Positions 1-8,201 of a stretch of DNA of 64,000 nt are shown piece by piece. The first letter of the stretch is position 1, and each line of letters opens with the position of its first letter. The position numbers and the translations under genes were made by a program. The stretch lies in NCBI RefSeq assembly GCF_900110755.1, contig NZ_FOFF01000009.1:174543-238542 (forward strand). The letters run 5' to 3'. Below the pieces are notes generated by a model. That model was given only the letters and a program-made list of their open reading frames with translations. It did not search any database and had not been told where the DNA came from. This DNA is from Streptomyces sp. yr375. GTDB lineage: Bacteria > Actinomycetota > Actinomycetes > Streptomycetales > Streptomycetaceae.

Positions 1-1049
1 CTGAGCGAGTCGAGCAGATCCTCGTCGTAGCAGGACGCGGCGCCCACGTACGTGACGTTCGCGTCCGGCGCGACCGCGTGCACGGCCTCGACGTCGAGGG
101 TCTCCTCGCCGTACCAGCCGGACGCCCCGCACTCCGTGGTCCTGGTGAACTGCGCGGGCAGGACCTGCTTGAGCTGGCTCGTCTTCCAGGACCCGTCGCC
201 GTGCGCCTTCGCGTACGTGGCCGAGTCGAAGGCGATCGTCGGCGAGGCGTAGGCGTCCGTGATGGCGACGCGCACACCCTTGCCGGTGAACTTGCCGGCG
301 CCGTAGGCGGCCCGCAACTGCTTGCCCGTGTACCCCTGGACGGCGTACGGGATCTTCTGGCCGTACGCCGACGGGAGGGTCGTCGCCACGTTGGAGCCGT
401 AGTACGAGGAGAACGGCCCGGCGTTCTTGAACACCGCGTCCGGCGGCGGGAGTTGGTCCTTGGAGCTGGCCTTGTGCGGCGCGTTGTCCAGGCCGGTGAC
501 GGTCAGCACGGCGCCGTCCAGACCCGCGGGCGCCGAGGCGGCCTGCGCGGGGGCGCGGTAGGTCTTGCCGCTCTTCGCGTAGTTGTGCAGTTGGGTGCCG
601 AACGCCTTCTCGGCGGCGGCGACTTCGCCGCTCACGGAGACGTAGTGCTCCGACGTGCCCGTCACCTTCAGACCGGCGGCCGTCAGCCACGACTTGACCG
701 CGGCCACCTGCGCCGCGGTCGCGCCGAAGCGGGCCTGCGCCTGCGCGGCGGAGAGGTACTCGCCGTAGGCGGCCGAGCCGGGGTCGGCGACGGACTTCGC
801 GTACGCGGCGAGGCCGGCGGCGTCCCGTCCCGCGAGGTAGACCCGGGCGGAGACCTGGCTGCTGTCCGGGGTCGAGCCCTTGTCCGCCTTGGCCGTGGCC
901 CACGCGGGCTTGGTCCCGGCCAGCGTGTCACGGGTGGGGCTGTCCGCGGCGTGCGCCGCGGGTATACCGAGCGCCAGCGCGCCGGCGATCATGGGCAGCG
1001 TGGCCGCCATGCTCGCTCCGGCGCGCAGCGCGGCACGGTTGGATCTCAT
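1..1049 (-). CDS. Secreted S53 (sedolisin/kumamolisin-like) protease, N-terminal part
   Basis: This gene runs off the left edge, so only about 349 N-terminal residues are present. It starts at an ATG at 1049 with MRSNRAALRAG, followed by a hydrophobic segment ending in PAAHAADSP, a plausible Sec signal peptide. Residues of about 55-180 look like the pro-kumamolisin activation domain (SVADPGSAAYGEYLS). The peptidase domain then begins; GEETLDVEAVHAVAP carries the Glu-x3-Asp pair of the S53 Ser-Glu-Asp triad. The catalytic serine motif would lie outside the window. It is expected to be an exported acid-type endopeptidase that self-activates by removing its propeptide. The upstream 240 bases are noncoding and should hold its promoter. 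The family is clear; the exact subfamily is not. Confidence 0.88.
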   Translation of the reverse strand, partial: MRSNRAALRAGASMAATLPMIAGALALGIPAAHAADSPTRDTLAGTKPAWATAKADKGSTPDSSQVSARVYLAGRDAAGLAAYAKSVADPGSAAYGEYLSAAQAQARFGATAAQVAAVKSWLTAAGLKVTGTSEHYVSVSGEVAAAEKAFGTQLHNYAKSGKTYRAPAQAASAPAGLDGAVLTVTGLDNAPHKASSKDQLPPPDAVFKNAGPFSSYYGSNVATTLPSAYGQKIPYAVQGYTGKQLRAAYGAGKFTGKGVRVAITDAYASPTIAFDSATYAKAHGDGSWKTSQLKQVLPAQFTRTTECGASGWYGEETLDVEAVHAVAPDANVTYVGAASCYDEDLLDSL

Positions 1050-1291
1050 AGGACCCCCTGTATGTGGTTCGACGCGAGTAGATCACTCGTCTCGGCCACT
1101 CTCGCCGTGAACCGTTCATGTCAGGGGAATGTGAAGACCAAGAAGAACCCAAGTAACCGCTGTCGGAGGCGTTTTGGGGTTTAGGTCCTTCCGGACGTGT
1201 GACGGCCGGGCGAAGATCTTCCCGTTACCGGGATCTTTCCGTCATAGGACCGTTGTGTCACCGGGATCGTCCGGTCGTCGGTGACGCCCCG

Positions 1292-1921
1292 TCACCGGGC
1301 CTTGGCACCGCGCTCCTTGAGCATGTCGGCCATGACCTCGAGCTCCGACTCCTGCGCGTCGACCATGCCCTGCGCGAGCCGCTTCTCGACGCCCACCGTG
1401 CACTTGGCGACACACCCCCGCGCCATGTGGATGCCGCCCTTGTGGTGTTCGGTCATGAGCTGGAGGAAGAACACCTCCGCCTGCCTGCCGTTGAGGGTGC
1501 CCAGCTTCTTCAACTCGCTGTTGGTGGCCATGCCCGGCATGAGCGCGCCGTCCGCGCCGTCGGCCATGTCGCCCATGCCCATCCAGGTCATGGGCGCGTC
1601 GGACGACACCTTCGGCAACCCCCAGAGATCGAGCCAACCCAGCAGCATGCCGCGCTGGTTGGCCTGCGTCTGCGCGATGTCGTAGGCGAGCCGCCGGACG
1701 TCCGCGTCGGCCGTCCGGTCCCGCACGATGTACGACATCTCGACGGCCTGCTGGTGATGCACCGCCATGTCCCGCGCGAACCCGGCGTCCGCGGAGTCCA
1801 CGGCGGGGACCACGCCGCTCGCGCCGCCGCCCGTCCCACCGTCCTCGGCGACCGAGAAGGTGACGGCCCCCGCGGCGACGAGCACCCCGGCCACGGCGAC
1901 CGCCACACCCGCGTACCTCAC
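1292..1921 (-). CDS. DUF305 family secreted or membrane-anchored protein
   Basis: A protein of 209 residues with a GTG start at 1921 that overlaps the stop of the upstream DUF3105 gene (GTGA), so the two are translationally coupled. The N-terminus (RYAGVAVAVAGVLVAAGAVTF) is a signal anchor or signal peptide. The body has the two DUF305 helical motifs rich in His and Met: FARDMAVHHQQAVEM and FLQLMTEHHKGGIHM. These residues are typical of ferritin-like four-helix proteins suspected of metal, often copper, handling. No biochemical role is established for the family. It is likely co-regulated with the DUF3105 gene and the divergent Rrf2 gene. Confidence 0.85.
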   Translation of the reverse strand: MRYAGVAVAVAGVLVAAGAVTFSVAEDGGTGGGASGVVPAVDSADAGFARDMAVHHQQAVEMSYIVRDRTADADVRRLAYDIAQTQANQRGMLLGWLDLWGLPKVSSDAPMTWMGMGDMADGADGALMPGMATNSELKKLGTLNGRQAEVFFLQLMTEHHKGGIHMARGCVAKCTVGVEKRLAQGMVDAQESELEVMADMLKERGAKAR

Positions 1922-2586
1922 TGCGGCAGACCGCCCGTGCAGGCCGCGCCCGGCTCGGGCGTCTGCGAGCCCTGCACGAACTTCGCGAAGAACTTGTCCA
2001 CGTTCGCGTCGCTCGCACTCGTCACCGTGCGCTGGTGCCCCCACGCGGTCAGCATGATCGGGTCGGCCTGCGCGTCGTCCGGGCTCATCAGGGTGTACGG
2101 CGTCTTCTTGACCTTGGCGGCGAGCGCGGCGATGTCCGCCTTGGCCGCCTTGCTGTTGTACGTCACCCAGACCGCGCCGTGCTCCAGCGAGTGGACGGCG
2201 TTCATGTTGTTGAGCGCCTTGGTGTAGACGTCGCCGTTGCAGTTCATCCAGACCTGGTTGTGGTCGCCGCCGACGGGGGGCTCGGTCGGGTACTTCACGG
2301 TCTTGGCGACGTGCGTACGGCCGAGGGTGCCCTTCCACGTCTTGACGCCGTCCGAACCGGTGACGAAGTGCCCCGAGGACTTGGAGTCGGAGGCGGCGGC
2401 GGAGGCGTCGTGGCCGGACTGCGACTTCACGACGAACACCCCGCCGGCGACGAGCGCGCCGACGGCCACGACACTGCCCCCGATCGCGAGAAACCGGTTG
2501 CGCCGCTCACGGGCCTGCTCGGCCCGCCGCATCTCCTCTATACGCGCCTTGCGCGTCGTGCTGCTGGTCTGGTCGGCGGAACCCAT
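1918..2586 (-). CDS. DUF3105 domain membrane protein
   Basis: A protein of 222 residues from an ATG at 2586 with an AGAAGGA ribosome site. It begins with a charged cytoplasmic stretch rich in Arg and Glu (EEMRRAEQARERRNR), followed by one transmembrane helix at about residues 34-54, then an extracytoplasmic DUF3105 domain with the typical PPVGGDHNQVWMNCN and VHSLEHGAVWVTY motifs. DUF3105 proteins commonly sit next to DUF305 genes in actinobacteria, as here. The conserved His and Cys residues suggest metal or redox chemistry outside the membrane, but no function is proven. It is the first gene of a two-gene operon. Confidence 0.86.
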   Translation of the reverse strand: MGSADQTSSTTRKARIEEMRRAEQARERRNRFLAIGGSVVAVGALVAGGVFVVKSQSGHDASAAASDSKSSGHFVTGSDGVKTWKGTLGRTHVAKTVKYPTEPPVGGDHNQVWMNCNGDVYTKALNNMNAVHSLEHGAVWVTYNSKAAKADIAALAAKVKKTPYTLMSPDDAQADPIMLTAWGHQRTVTSASDANVDKFFAKFVQGSQTPEPGAACTGGLPQ

Positions 2587-2652
2587 GAGGCCTGTCCTTC
2601 TGGGGGAAAGGGGCGGGACGGGAGGGGCGCATCTGCCCACGGTCCGCCGATC

Positions 2653-2717
2653 GTAATGCGAAGGATGGGGGATCTTGTAGGGAGGGCACGATAATTTGAA
2701 GCCGAGATGCGCATTAC
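2653..2717. promoter_or_regulatory. Inverted GTAATGCG pair in the divergent Rrf2/DUF3105 promoter
   Basis: The octamer GTAATGCG lies at 2653-2660 and its exact inverse CGCATTAC at 2710-2717, inside the 145-base gap between the divergent DUF3105 and Rrf2 genes. The right copy sits within an ATGCGCAT palindrome. Position and symmetry suggest an operator for the adjacent Rrf2 regulator controlling both directions. That is inference; only the repeats are seen. Confidence 0.45.
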
Positions 2718-2731
2718 CTACGCTCCCTCCC

Positions 2732-3181
2732 ATGCGGCTGCTGCGATCCACCGACCTGGCCCTGCGCGTCCTCATGCGGCTGGCGGCGACGGACGAAGCG
2801 CAGGAGACGACACGGGAGACGACGCGGGAGGTCGCGGCCGCGATGGAGGTCCCCTACACGCACGCGGCCAAGGTCGTCGCCGAGCTCCAGCACCTGGGCC
2901 TGCTGGCGGCCCGCCGGGGGAGGGGCGGCGGGCTGGCCCTGACGGAGCGCGGCCGTACGGCGTCGGTGGGCGCACTGGTGCGCGTCTTCGAGGGCGACGG
3001 CGACGTCGTCGACTGCGAGGGCGCCACTCCCTGCCCCCTGAACCCGGCCTGCCGCCTGCGCGGCGCTCTGCGGCGCGCGCAGGAGGCGTTCTTCACGTCC
3101 CTGGACCCGGTCACGGTCGCAGACCTCGTACGGCAACCGACGGGCCCGCTGCTGCTGGGCATCACGACCCGCCCGGTGTGA
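2732..3181 (+). CDS. Rrf2 family transcriptional regulator, NsrR-like
   Basis: A protein of 149 residues starting at MRLLRSTDLALRVLMRLA, the standard Rrf2 winged-helix beginning. The recognition helix region reads VPYTHAAKVVAELQHLGLL and the wing GRGGGLALTERG. Three cysteines at 95, 101 and 107, spaced C-x5-C-x5-C, match the [4Fe-4S] ligand pattern of nitric oxide sensor NsrR. A 9-base duplication gives the repeat ETTRETTRE near residue 27. No flavohaemoglobin gene is adjacent; the divergent partners are DUF3105 and DUF305. It probably senses nitric oxide or redox stress through an iron-sulphur cluster, but the ligand is inferred. An ATG further upstream (2696) is unlikely because it would precede the conserved family N-terminus. 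Confidence 0.82.
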   Translation: MRLLRSTDLALRVLMRLAATDEAQETTRETTREVAAAMEVPYTHAAKVVAELQHLGLLAARRGRGGGLALTERGRTASVGALVRVFEGDGDVVDCEGATPCPLNPACRLRGALRRAQEAFFTSLDPVTVADLVRQPTGPLLLGITTRPV

Positions 3182-3250
3182 CGCGCACCCCCGAGGGCCG
3201 GACGGCGGCCACCCTCGACTTCTACCGCTCGGACTTCTACCGCTCGCCGC

Positions 3251-3439
3251 TCACCGCTTCCGGGCCCGGTGGTGCCTGAGCAGCGCGGTGATCCGCTCCG
3301 GGTCCGCCTGGCCGTTGAGTTCGACGAGGAGACCGTCCGGGCACAGCTCGTACAGGTCGCCCCACCATCGGCGGCCCCGGTTGTCCCAGATCCGGTAGCC
3401 GCCCGGCACCCCCCGGGCGACGTAACGCCTCCTGCTCAC
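3251..3439 (-). CDS. Small conserved hypothetical protein
   Basis: A short basic protein (62 residues from the GTG at 3439; a GTG at 3451 would add four residues). The downstream GTG is preferred because a purine-rich GGTGGGGG lies just upstream. The sequence has many aromatic and Arg residues (YRIWDNRGRRWWGDLYELCP) and ends AL LRHHRARKR. Codon use fits Streptomyces. I recognise the style of small actinomycete proteins but no function. Confidence 0.6.
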   Translation of the reverse strand: MSRRRYVARGVPGGYRIWDNRGRRWWGDLYELCPDGLLVELNGQADPERITALLRHHRARKR

Positions 3440-3541
3440 TGCTGCCCCCACCTCGCATCTGATCAGAGGACGGGCATACCAGCATGCCCGCCTACCGGCA
3501 GAAGGGGAAAGTTCCTGAGGCTTGGTCGGTCGTGGTCGGGG

Positions 3542-3756
3542 CTAGCCCGCCCTGCGCTGGGGGGCGTCCATGCCGGGGAGGGCGGACGCGTGCGCGTCGT
3601 CGAGCGAGTAGGTGTCGACCTCACCGAAGTCGGGGGCCTGGAAGGGGTTCGTCGTCGGAGGCGGCGATGCTGTCGCGGCACCGCGGGGCGCCCCCTCCGG
3701 AGCGGAGAACAGCGAGGTCAGTTCGATGAGAGGTCTCCCATTCGGTACGGGGTCAT
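3542..3756 (-). pseudogene. Possible small gene split by a 2-base frameshift
   Basis: A frame with strongly coding-like third-position GC ends at a TAG at 3542-3544 and reads IELTSLFSAPEGAPRG, later PFQAPDFGEVDTYSLDDAHA. It has no good start of its own. An ATG at 3756 in the neighbouring frame reads MTPYRMGDL and then terminates. Removing one CT from the CTCT at the junction would join the two into a protein of about 70 residues. Alternatively this is an in-frame extension after the TAG of the next gene upstream (same frame, 84 codons apart). No family is recognised. Confidence 0.35.
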
Positions 3757-3793
3757 GATGAGGCCCGGTCTGCCGTGACCGGGCGCAGCGGTC

Positions 3794-4015
3794 CTACAGC
3801 TTGCTCATCTTGGCGTAGGGACTCAAGATCCGCTCTTGAGCCGAGCCGAAATCCACAAGCACCGCGATCCCATCCTCGATGCCGACGACACGGCCGAGGC
3901 CGTACATGTCGTGTGTGACCTGGTCGCCCACGGCGAACTGCTTGGGGACCGGCGCCACCGGGGCCTTGAAGGGGCTGGTAGGCAAATAACGCTTCTGGGC
4001 TGCTGGCTTCGTCAT
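3794..4015 (-). CDS. Small CarD/Tudor-like protein
   Basis: A protein of 73 residues from ATG 4015 (a GTG at 4021 would add two). A GGTGG lies just upstream. After a basic N-terminus (MTKPAAQKRYLPTSPFKAP) comes FAVGDQVTHDMYGLGRVVGIEDGIAVLVDFGS, a pattern found in CarD-type RNA-polymerase-interacting domains and in the C-terminal Tudor-like fold of UvrD/PcrA helicases: a conserved V-x-H-x2-x-G-x-G-x-V core followed by a beta strand. Alone it is too short for a full CarD, which also has a DNA-binding helical domain. A role with RNA polymerase or a helicase is inference only. Confidence 0.65.
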   Translation of the reverse strand: MTKPAAQKRYLPTSPFKAPVAPVPKQFAVGDQVTHDMYGLGRVVGIEDGIAVLVDFGSAQERILSPYAKMSKL

Positions 4016-4507
4016 TGCCACCAGTATGCGCCAGCGCGCGTCCGATCGCTGCGGCCGTCCGCGTCACATCCACGCATCGACACCCGTCCCGGACGGCGAA
4101 AACGGCGGGGACCTGCGCCTGACCGTCCGCCCGGCGGCAAGTGGATCTTCGAAACCGTGCTTGTTTCGAAACCGCGCCCGCATCGGGCGGCACCGGCCAG
4201 GCAGCGGGACGGCACCGGCCCGGCACCGGCCCCGCATCGGCCCGGCCAAAGTTGCATCCGGGGTGCAAATTAGACGGCGGGGTGAGACGGAAGGGGTCGG
4301 GCATTACGGAAGACGGGGCGAGCAGGCAAGATGGGGCGGGAGAGCAGTACATCTGCCCGACGTGAGGCGTTCAGGCCCGGGTCGCCGAGGCGATCATGGT
4401 CGGCAACGCGCATGAAATGGTGTTGTGGTGTGATGCTCGGGTGCCCGACCGCCTCTCCGTGGGACGGGAGACAGGCGGCCTGACCAGCAAGGATGGGGAA
4501 GCGGAAG
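4016..4507. promoter_or_regulatory. Noncoding region upstream of the glnA2-like gene
   Basis: There is no convincing gene in this 490-base gap. It contains a run of GC-rich direct repeats (CCGGC units, about 4195-4250) and a near-palindrome TTGCATCC..GGTGCAA around 4253-4269, then a stretch leading to GGGGAAG just before the ATG at 4508. Promoters for both divergent genes must lie here; I cannot place -10/-35 boxes with confidence. Confidence 0.4.
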
Positions 4508-5869
4508 ATGGACAAGCAGCAGGAGTTCGTGCTCCGGACGTTGGAGGAGCGCGACATCCGGTTCGTACGGCTGTGGTTCACGGACGTGCTGGGCTTCCTC
4601 AAGTCCGTCGCCGTGGCCCCCGCCGAGCTCGAGCAGGCCTTCGACGAGGGCATCGGCTTCGACGGCTCCGCGATCGAGGGCTTCGCCCGGGTCTACGAGT
4701 CCGACATGATCGCCAAGCCGGATCCGTCCACCTTCCAGGTCCTGCCCTGGCGCGCGGAGGCCCCCGGCACCGCCCGGATGTTCTGCGACATCCTCATGCC
4801 GGACGGCTCGCCGTCCTTCGCGGACCCGCGGTACGTGCTCAAGCGCGCCCTCGCCCGCGCCTCCGACCTGGGCTTCACCTTCTACACCCACCCGGAGATC
4901 GAGTTCTTCCTGCTGAAGGACAAGCCGACCGACGGCTCCCGCCCGACCCCGGCCGACAACTCCGGCTACTTCGACCACACCCCGCACAACGTCGGCATGG
5001 ACTTCCGCCGCCAGGCGATCACCATGCTGGAGTCGATGGGCATCTCGGTCGAGTTCTCCCACCACGAGGGCGCGCCCGGCCAGCAGGAGATCGACCTGCG
5101 CTACGCCGACGCGCTCTCTACCGCCGACAACATCATGACGTTCCGCCTGGTCATGAAGCAGGTCGCGCTGGAGCAGGGGGTCCAGGCGACCTTCATGCCG
5201 AAGCCGTTCAGCGAGCACCCCGGCAGTGGCATGCACACGCACCTCTCCCTCTTCGAGGGCGACCGCAACGCGTTCTACGAGTCCGGCGCCGAGTACCAGC
5301 TCTCCAAGGTCGGCCGGTCCTTCATCGCGGGCCTGCTGAAGCACGCCGCCGAGATCGCCGCCGTCACCAACCAGTGGGTCAACTCCTACAAGCGCATCTG
5401 GGGCGGCTCCGAGCGCACGGCCGGTGCGGGCGGCGAGGCCCCGTCGTACATCTGCTGGGGCCACAACAACCGCTCCGCGCTGGTCCGCGTCCCGATGTAC
5501 AAGCCCGGCAAGACCGGCTCCGCGCGCATCGAGGTCCGCTCCCTCGACACCGGCGCCAACCCGTACCTGGCGTACGCCATGCTGCTCGCCGCCGGCCTCA
5601 AGGGCGTCGAGGAGGGCTACGAGCTTCCGCCGGGCGCGGAGGACGACGTCTGGGCGCTGTCGGACGCCGAACGCCGGGCCATGGGCATCGAGCCGCTCCC
5701 GCAGAACCTCGGCGAGGCGCTGGGCCTGATGGAGCGCAGCGACCTCGTCGCCGAGACGCTCGGCGAGCACGTCTTCGACTTCTTCCTCCGCAACAAGCGC
5801 GCCGAATGGCACGAGTACCGCTCCGAGGTCACGGCCTTCGAGCTGCGGAAGAACCTGCCGGTTCTGTAG
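4508..5869 (+). CDS. glnA2: Glutamine synthetase-like ligase, GlnA2 type
   Basis: A glutamine synthetase family type I protein of 453 residues. The ATG at 4508 is chosen over the one at 4493 because GGGGAAG lies just upstream and MDKQQEFVLRTLEERDIRF is the usual start. Family motifs are present: GFDGSAIEGF, PEIEFFLL, HHEGAPGQQEIDLRY, PGSGMHTHLSLF, SARIEVRSLDTGANPYLAYA. Tyr371 in GYELPP falls where adenylylated synthetases carry their modified Tyr, but whether it is used is unknown. In Streptomyces coelicolor the homologue in this chromosomal context is GlnA2, reported as a gamma-glutamylpolyamine synthetase rather than a true glutamine synthetase. Assignment to GlnA2 rests on length, sequence flavour and recalled gene order; a general glutamine synthetase is the alternative. 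Confidence 0.82.
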   Translation: MDKQQEFVLRTLEERDIRFVRLWFTDVLGFLKSVAVAPAELEQAFDEGIGFDGSAIEGFARVYESDMIAKPDPSTFQVLPWRAEAPGTARMFCDILMPDGSPSFADPRYVLKRALARASDLGFTFYTHPEIEFFLLKDKPTDGSRPTPADNSGYFDHTPHNVGMDFRRQAITMLESMGISVEFSHHEGAPGQQEIDLRYADALSTADNIMTFRLVMKQVALEQGVQATFMPKPFSEHPGSGMHTHLSLFEGDRNAFYESGAEYQLSKVGRSFIAGLLKHAAEIAAVTNQWVNSYKRIWGGSERTAGAGGEAPSYICWGHNNRSALVRVPMYKPGKTGSARIEVRSLDTGANPYLAYAMLLAAGLKGVEEGYELPPGAEDDVWALSDAERRAMGIEPLPQNLGEALGLMERSDLVAETLGEHVFDFFLRNKRAEWHEYRSEVTAFELRKNLPVL

Positions 5870-6920
5870 GGGACGTAGCGAACGCAGGGAACGCAGGGGA
5901 CACGGCCGCGGTGCTGATGCGCCGCGGCTTTCCCGTGCCGTCCGCCGGGACGGTGTAGAGGTCCGCTCCGTAGTCGCCGGGGAGGGCGTAGACGATCGTG
6001 TGGGCATCGCGCCAGACCGCCTGGTCGTCGACGCTGCGGGGTTCGGCGAGCGGGGTTTCGCGGAGGGTGCGGAGGTCCAGGACGTAGAGGTGCCAGGGGG
6101 CGTCCTTCGGGAGGCCCGGCACCCGTTTCTTGTAGGCGATGCGGGTGCCGTCGGGGGAGAGGGACGGGCACTCCACGTTCGGGTGCACGATGGTCGCCGT
6201 GCGGGTGCTCAGGTCGCCCTTGATCAGGTACGTGCCGCCCTTGGTGGCCAGCGTCGCGTAGAAGGTGCGGTCGTCCGAGGCGAAGGTCACGCCCCAGAAG
6301 TTGACGTCCGCCGCGTGGTAGACGTGGCCGTCCTTCAGGATGCGGAACTCCTCCAGGGACGGGGTCAGCTTCCCCGTGCGCGTGTCCACGATCGCCGTAC
6401 GGGTCGAGAAGTTCGTGCCCGCGTACGAGTCGCCGCCGACGAACGCCGTCCAGGCGGCGAAGCGGCCGCTGGGCGAGACGCGGGCGCGGGAGGGGATGCC
6501 GGGGACGTCGTAGCGGGCCGTCTCCTTCAGCGTCGCGTCGAGGATGAGGGCGCGGTAGGTGTCCGTCACCGCGCCGTGCACCGCCTGGAGGCAGACTCCG
6601 GTGCCCGAAGCGGCGTAGAAGCGGAGGCACTTGACGCCGGCGGCGGTGCGCGGGCCGGCGGGGTCCGAGGCCGGGACCGTCGTCAGTTCGTCGCGGTGTG
6701 GGCCCCAGGCCATGTTGCGGAACACCATGCGGCCGGTGTCCGTCAGGGTGATCCGCCCGGCGGTGACCTGCGGGCCGCCCGCCTGGGCCTGGTCGCGCCG
6801 CTCCGCCCGCGCCGACGCGTGCAGCACCGCGGCCGTCGCCACCCCGGCGAGGACGGCGACGGCCGCGAGGAGCACCAGGACCCGGTGGCGCAGGGTCAAG
6901 GAAATGCTGGTCAGGGGCAT
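5829..6920 (-). CDS. Membrane-anchored beta-propeller (TolB/WD-like) protein
   Basis: A protein of 363 residues with an N-terminal membrane anchor (RVLVLLAAVAVLAGVATAAV) and an extracytoplasmic body of repeated beta-propeller blades: VSPSGRFAAWTAFVGG, VTFASDDRTFYATL, CPSLSPDGTRIAYKK, DDQAVWRDAHTIVYAL. These Ser-Pro-Asp-Gly turns are typical of TolB-like propellers. The start ATG (6920) overlaps the end of the MFS gene by 10 bases, and its 3' end converges with and overlaps the glnA2-like gene by 41 bases. It is the third gene of a phosphoesterase-MFS-propeller operon. Its substrate or partner is unknown. Confidence 0.75.
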   Translation of the reverse strand: MPLTSISLTLRHRVLVLLAAVAVLAGVATAAVLHASARAERRDQAQAGGPQVTAGRITLTDTGRMVFRNMAWGPHRDELTTVPASDPAGPRTAAGVKCLRFYAASGTGVCLQAVHGAVTDTYRALILDATLKETARYDVPGIPSRARVSPSGRFAAWTAFVGGDSYAGTNFSTRTAIVDTRTGKLTPSLEEFRILKDGHVYHAADVNFWGVTFASDDRTFYATLATKGGTYLIKGDLSTRTATIVHPNVECPSLSPDGTRIAYKKRVPGLPKDAPWHLYVLDLRTLRETPLAEPRSVDDQAVWRDAHTIVYALPGDYGADLYTVPADGTGKPRRISTAAVSPAFPAFATSPTEPAGSSAARRP

Positions 6921-8200
6921 GAGGTGGGCTCCTGGGCCGGGCGCAGGGTCAGGGCGAAGGCCGCGCACACCGCCAGCGCCGCCGTCGACGCCAGGAGCGC
7001 CGTACGGTCGCCCCACAGCGTCCAGGCCGCCCCGAAGGCGAGCGAGCAGACGAAACGGGCCAGCGCCTGGCCGGTCTGGACGAGGGCCAGTCCCGACGAG
7101 CGCAGCTCCTCCGGTACGCAGTCCGAGGCCGCCGCCATCAGTACGCCGTCGGTCGCCGCGTAGAAGCCGCCGTGCAGGAGCAGCACGGCGTAGGGCAGCG
7201 CGGGGCCGTGCCAGGACGTGAGCAGGAGCCCGTAGGCGAGGAGCAGCGCGCCGTGGCCGGCGAGGAAGACCCGGCGGCGGCCGATCCGGTCCGCCAGCCT
7301 GCCCAGCGGCACGGCGAGGAGCAGGAACGCCGCCGCCGTGCCGAGCGGCAGCAGGGCGAAACAGCGGTCGGGGACGCCCAGGCGGCGTTGCAGCAGCAGG
7401 TAGACGAAGGAGTCGCTGACCGTGGCGAGGCCCAGCAGCAGGGCGCAGAGCGTGATGCGGCGCAGGTCGCGGTGGCGCAGGAGGGCGAGGGCGGCGCGGA
7501 GGGTGGGGCGGGGGGCCGGGGGCGTGGTCTGTTCTTTGGGTTGTGCCGTGGGTGTGTTCGGCACGAACAGGAGCAGTACGAGTACGCCGACGACCGCCAC
7601 GCAGAAGCTGACCGTGAAGACGGCGTCGTAGCCGTCCACCGTCGCGCGCAGGATCAGGAACGCCGCCAGCGGGCCGAGCAGGGCGCCCGCCGTGTCCATC
7701 GCCCGGTGCACCCCGAAGGCGCGGCCACGGGTCTCGGGCGTGGACGAGAGGGAGATCAGCGCGTCGCGCGGGGCCGTGCGCAGGCCCTTGCCGGTGCGGT
7801 CGGCGGCCAGGATCAGGCCGATCGGGGTCAGTGTGTGCGCCAGGAGCAGCAGGGGCTTGCACAGCGCCGAGAGGGCGTAGCCCGCCCCCGCCACCCACTT
7901 GTGACGACCGCCGCCCCGGTCGGCGAGGTGGCCGCCGGCCAGCCGTACGACCGCGGAGAAGCCGTTGTAGACGCCGTCCAGGAGCCCGAAGCCCAGCGGG
8001 GACAGGCCGAGGCCCGCCACCAGGTACAGCGGGAGCACGGCCGTCACCATCTCCGACGACACGTCGGTGATCAGGCTGACCGCGCCGAGCGCGAGGACGG
8101 TCGGCGCGACACCGGCTGTGGCGGCTGTGGCGGCTGTGGCGGCTGTGGTGGTTGCGGCGGGGGCAGCGGGTGCGCCGGCGCGGCTGTCCGCTACGTACAT
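6911..8200 (-). CDS. MFS transporter
   Basis: A 429-residue protein with about 12 predicted membrane helices. The MFS loop motif appears as RLAGGHLADRGGGRHKWV in the N-half and again as GRLADRIGRRRVFLAGH in the C-half. DRTGKGLRTAPRDAL after helix 4 resembles a group of uncharacterised bacterial MFS proteins. Near the N-terminus a 9-base tandem repeat (GGCTGTGGC units, about 8108-8150) encodes an Ala/Thr run, which may vary between strains. The ATG follows the phosphoesterase stop by one base (TGAGATG), so the genes are co-translated. Substrate unknown; the companion phosphoesterase suggests a phosphate-ester product, which is inference. Confidence 0.85.
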   Translation of the reverse strand: MYVADSRAGAPAAPAATTTAATAATAATAGVAPTVLALGAVSLITDVSSEMVTAVLPLYLVAGLGLSPLGFGLLDGVYNGFSAVVRLAGGHLADRGGGRHKWVAGAGYALSALCKPLLLLAHTLTPIGLILAADRTGKGLRTAPRDALISLSSTPETRGRAFGVHRAMDTAGALLGPLAAFLILRATVDGYDAVFTVSFCVAVVGVLVLLLFVPNTPTAQPKEQTTPPAPRPTLRAALALLRHRDLRRITLCALLLGLATVSDSFVYLLLQRRLGVPDRCFALLPLGTAAAFLLLAVPLGRLADRIGRRRVFLAGHGALLLAYGLLLTSWHGPALPYAVLLLHGGFYAATDGVLMAAASDCVPEELRSSGLALVQTGQALARFVCSLAFGAAWTLWGDRTALLASTAALAVCAAFALTLRPAQEPTSCP

Positions 8201-8201
8201 C

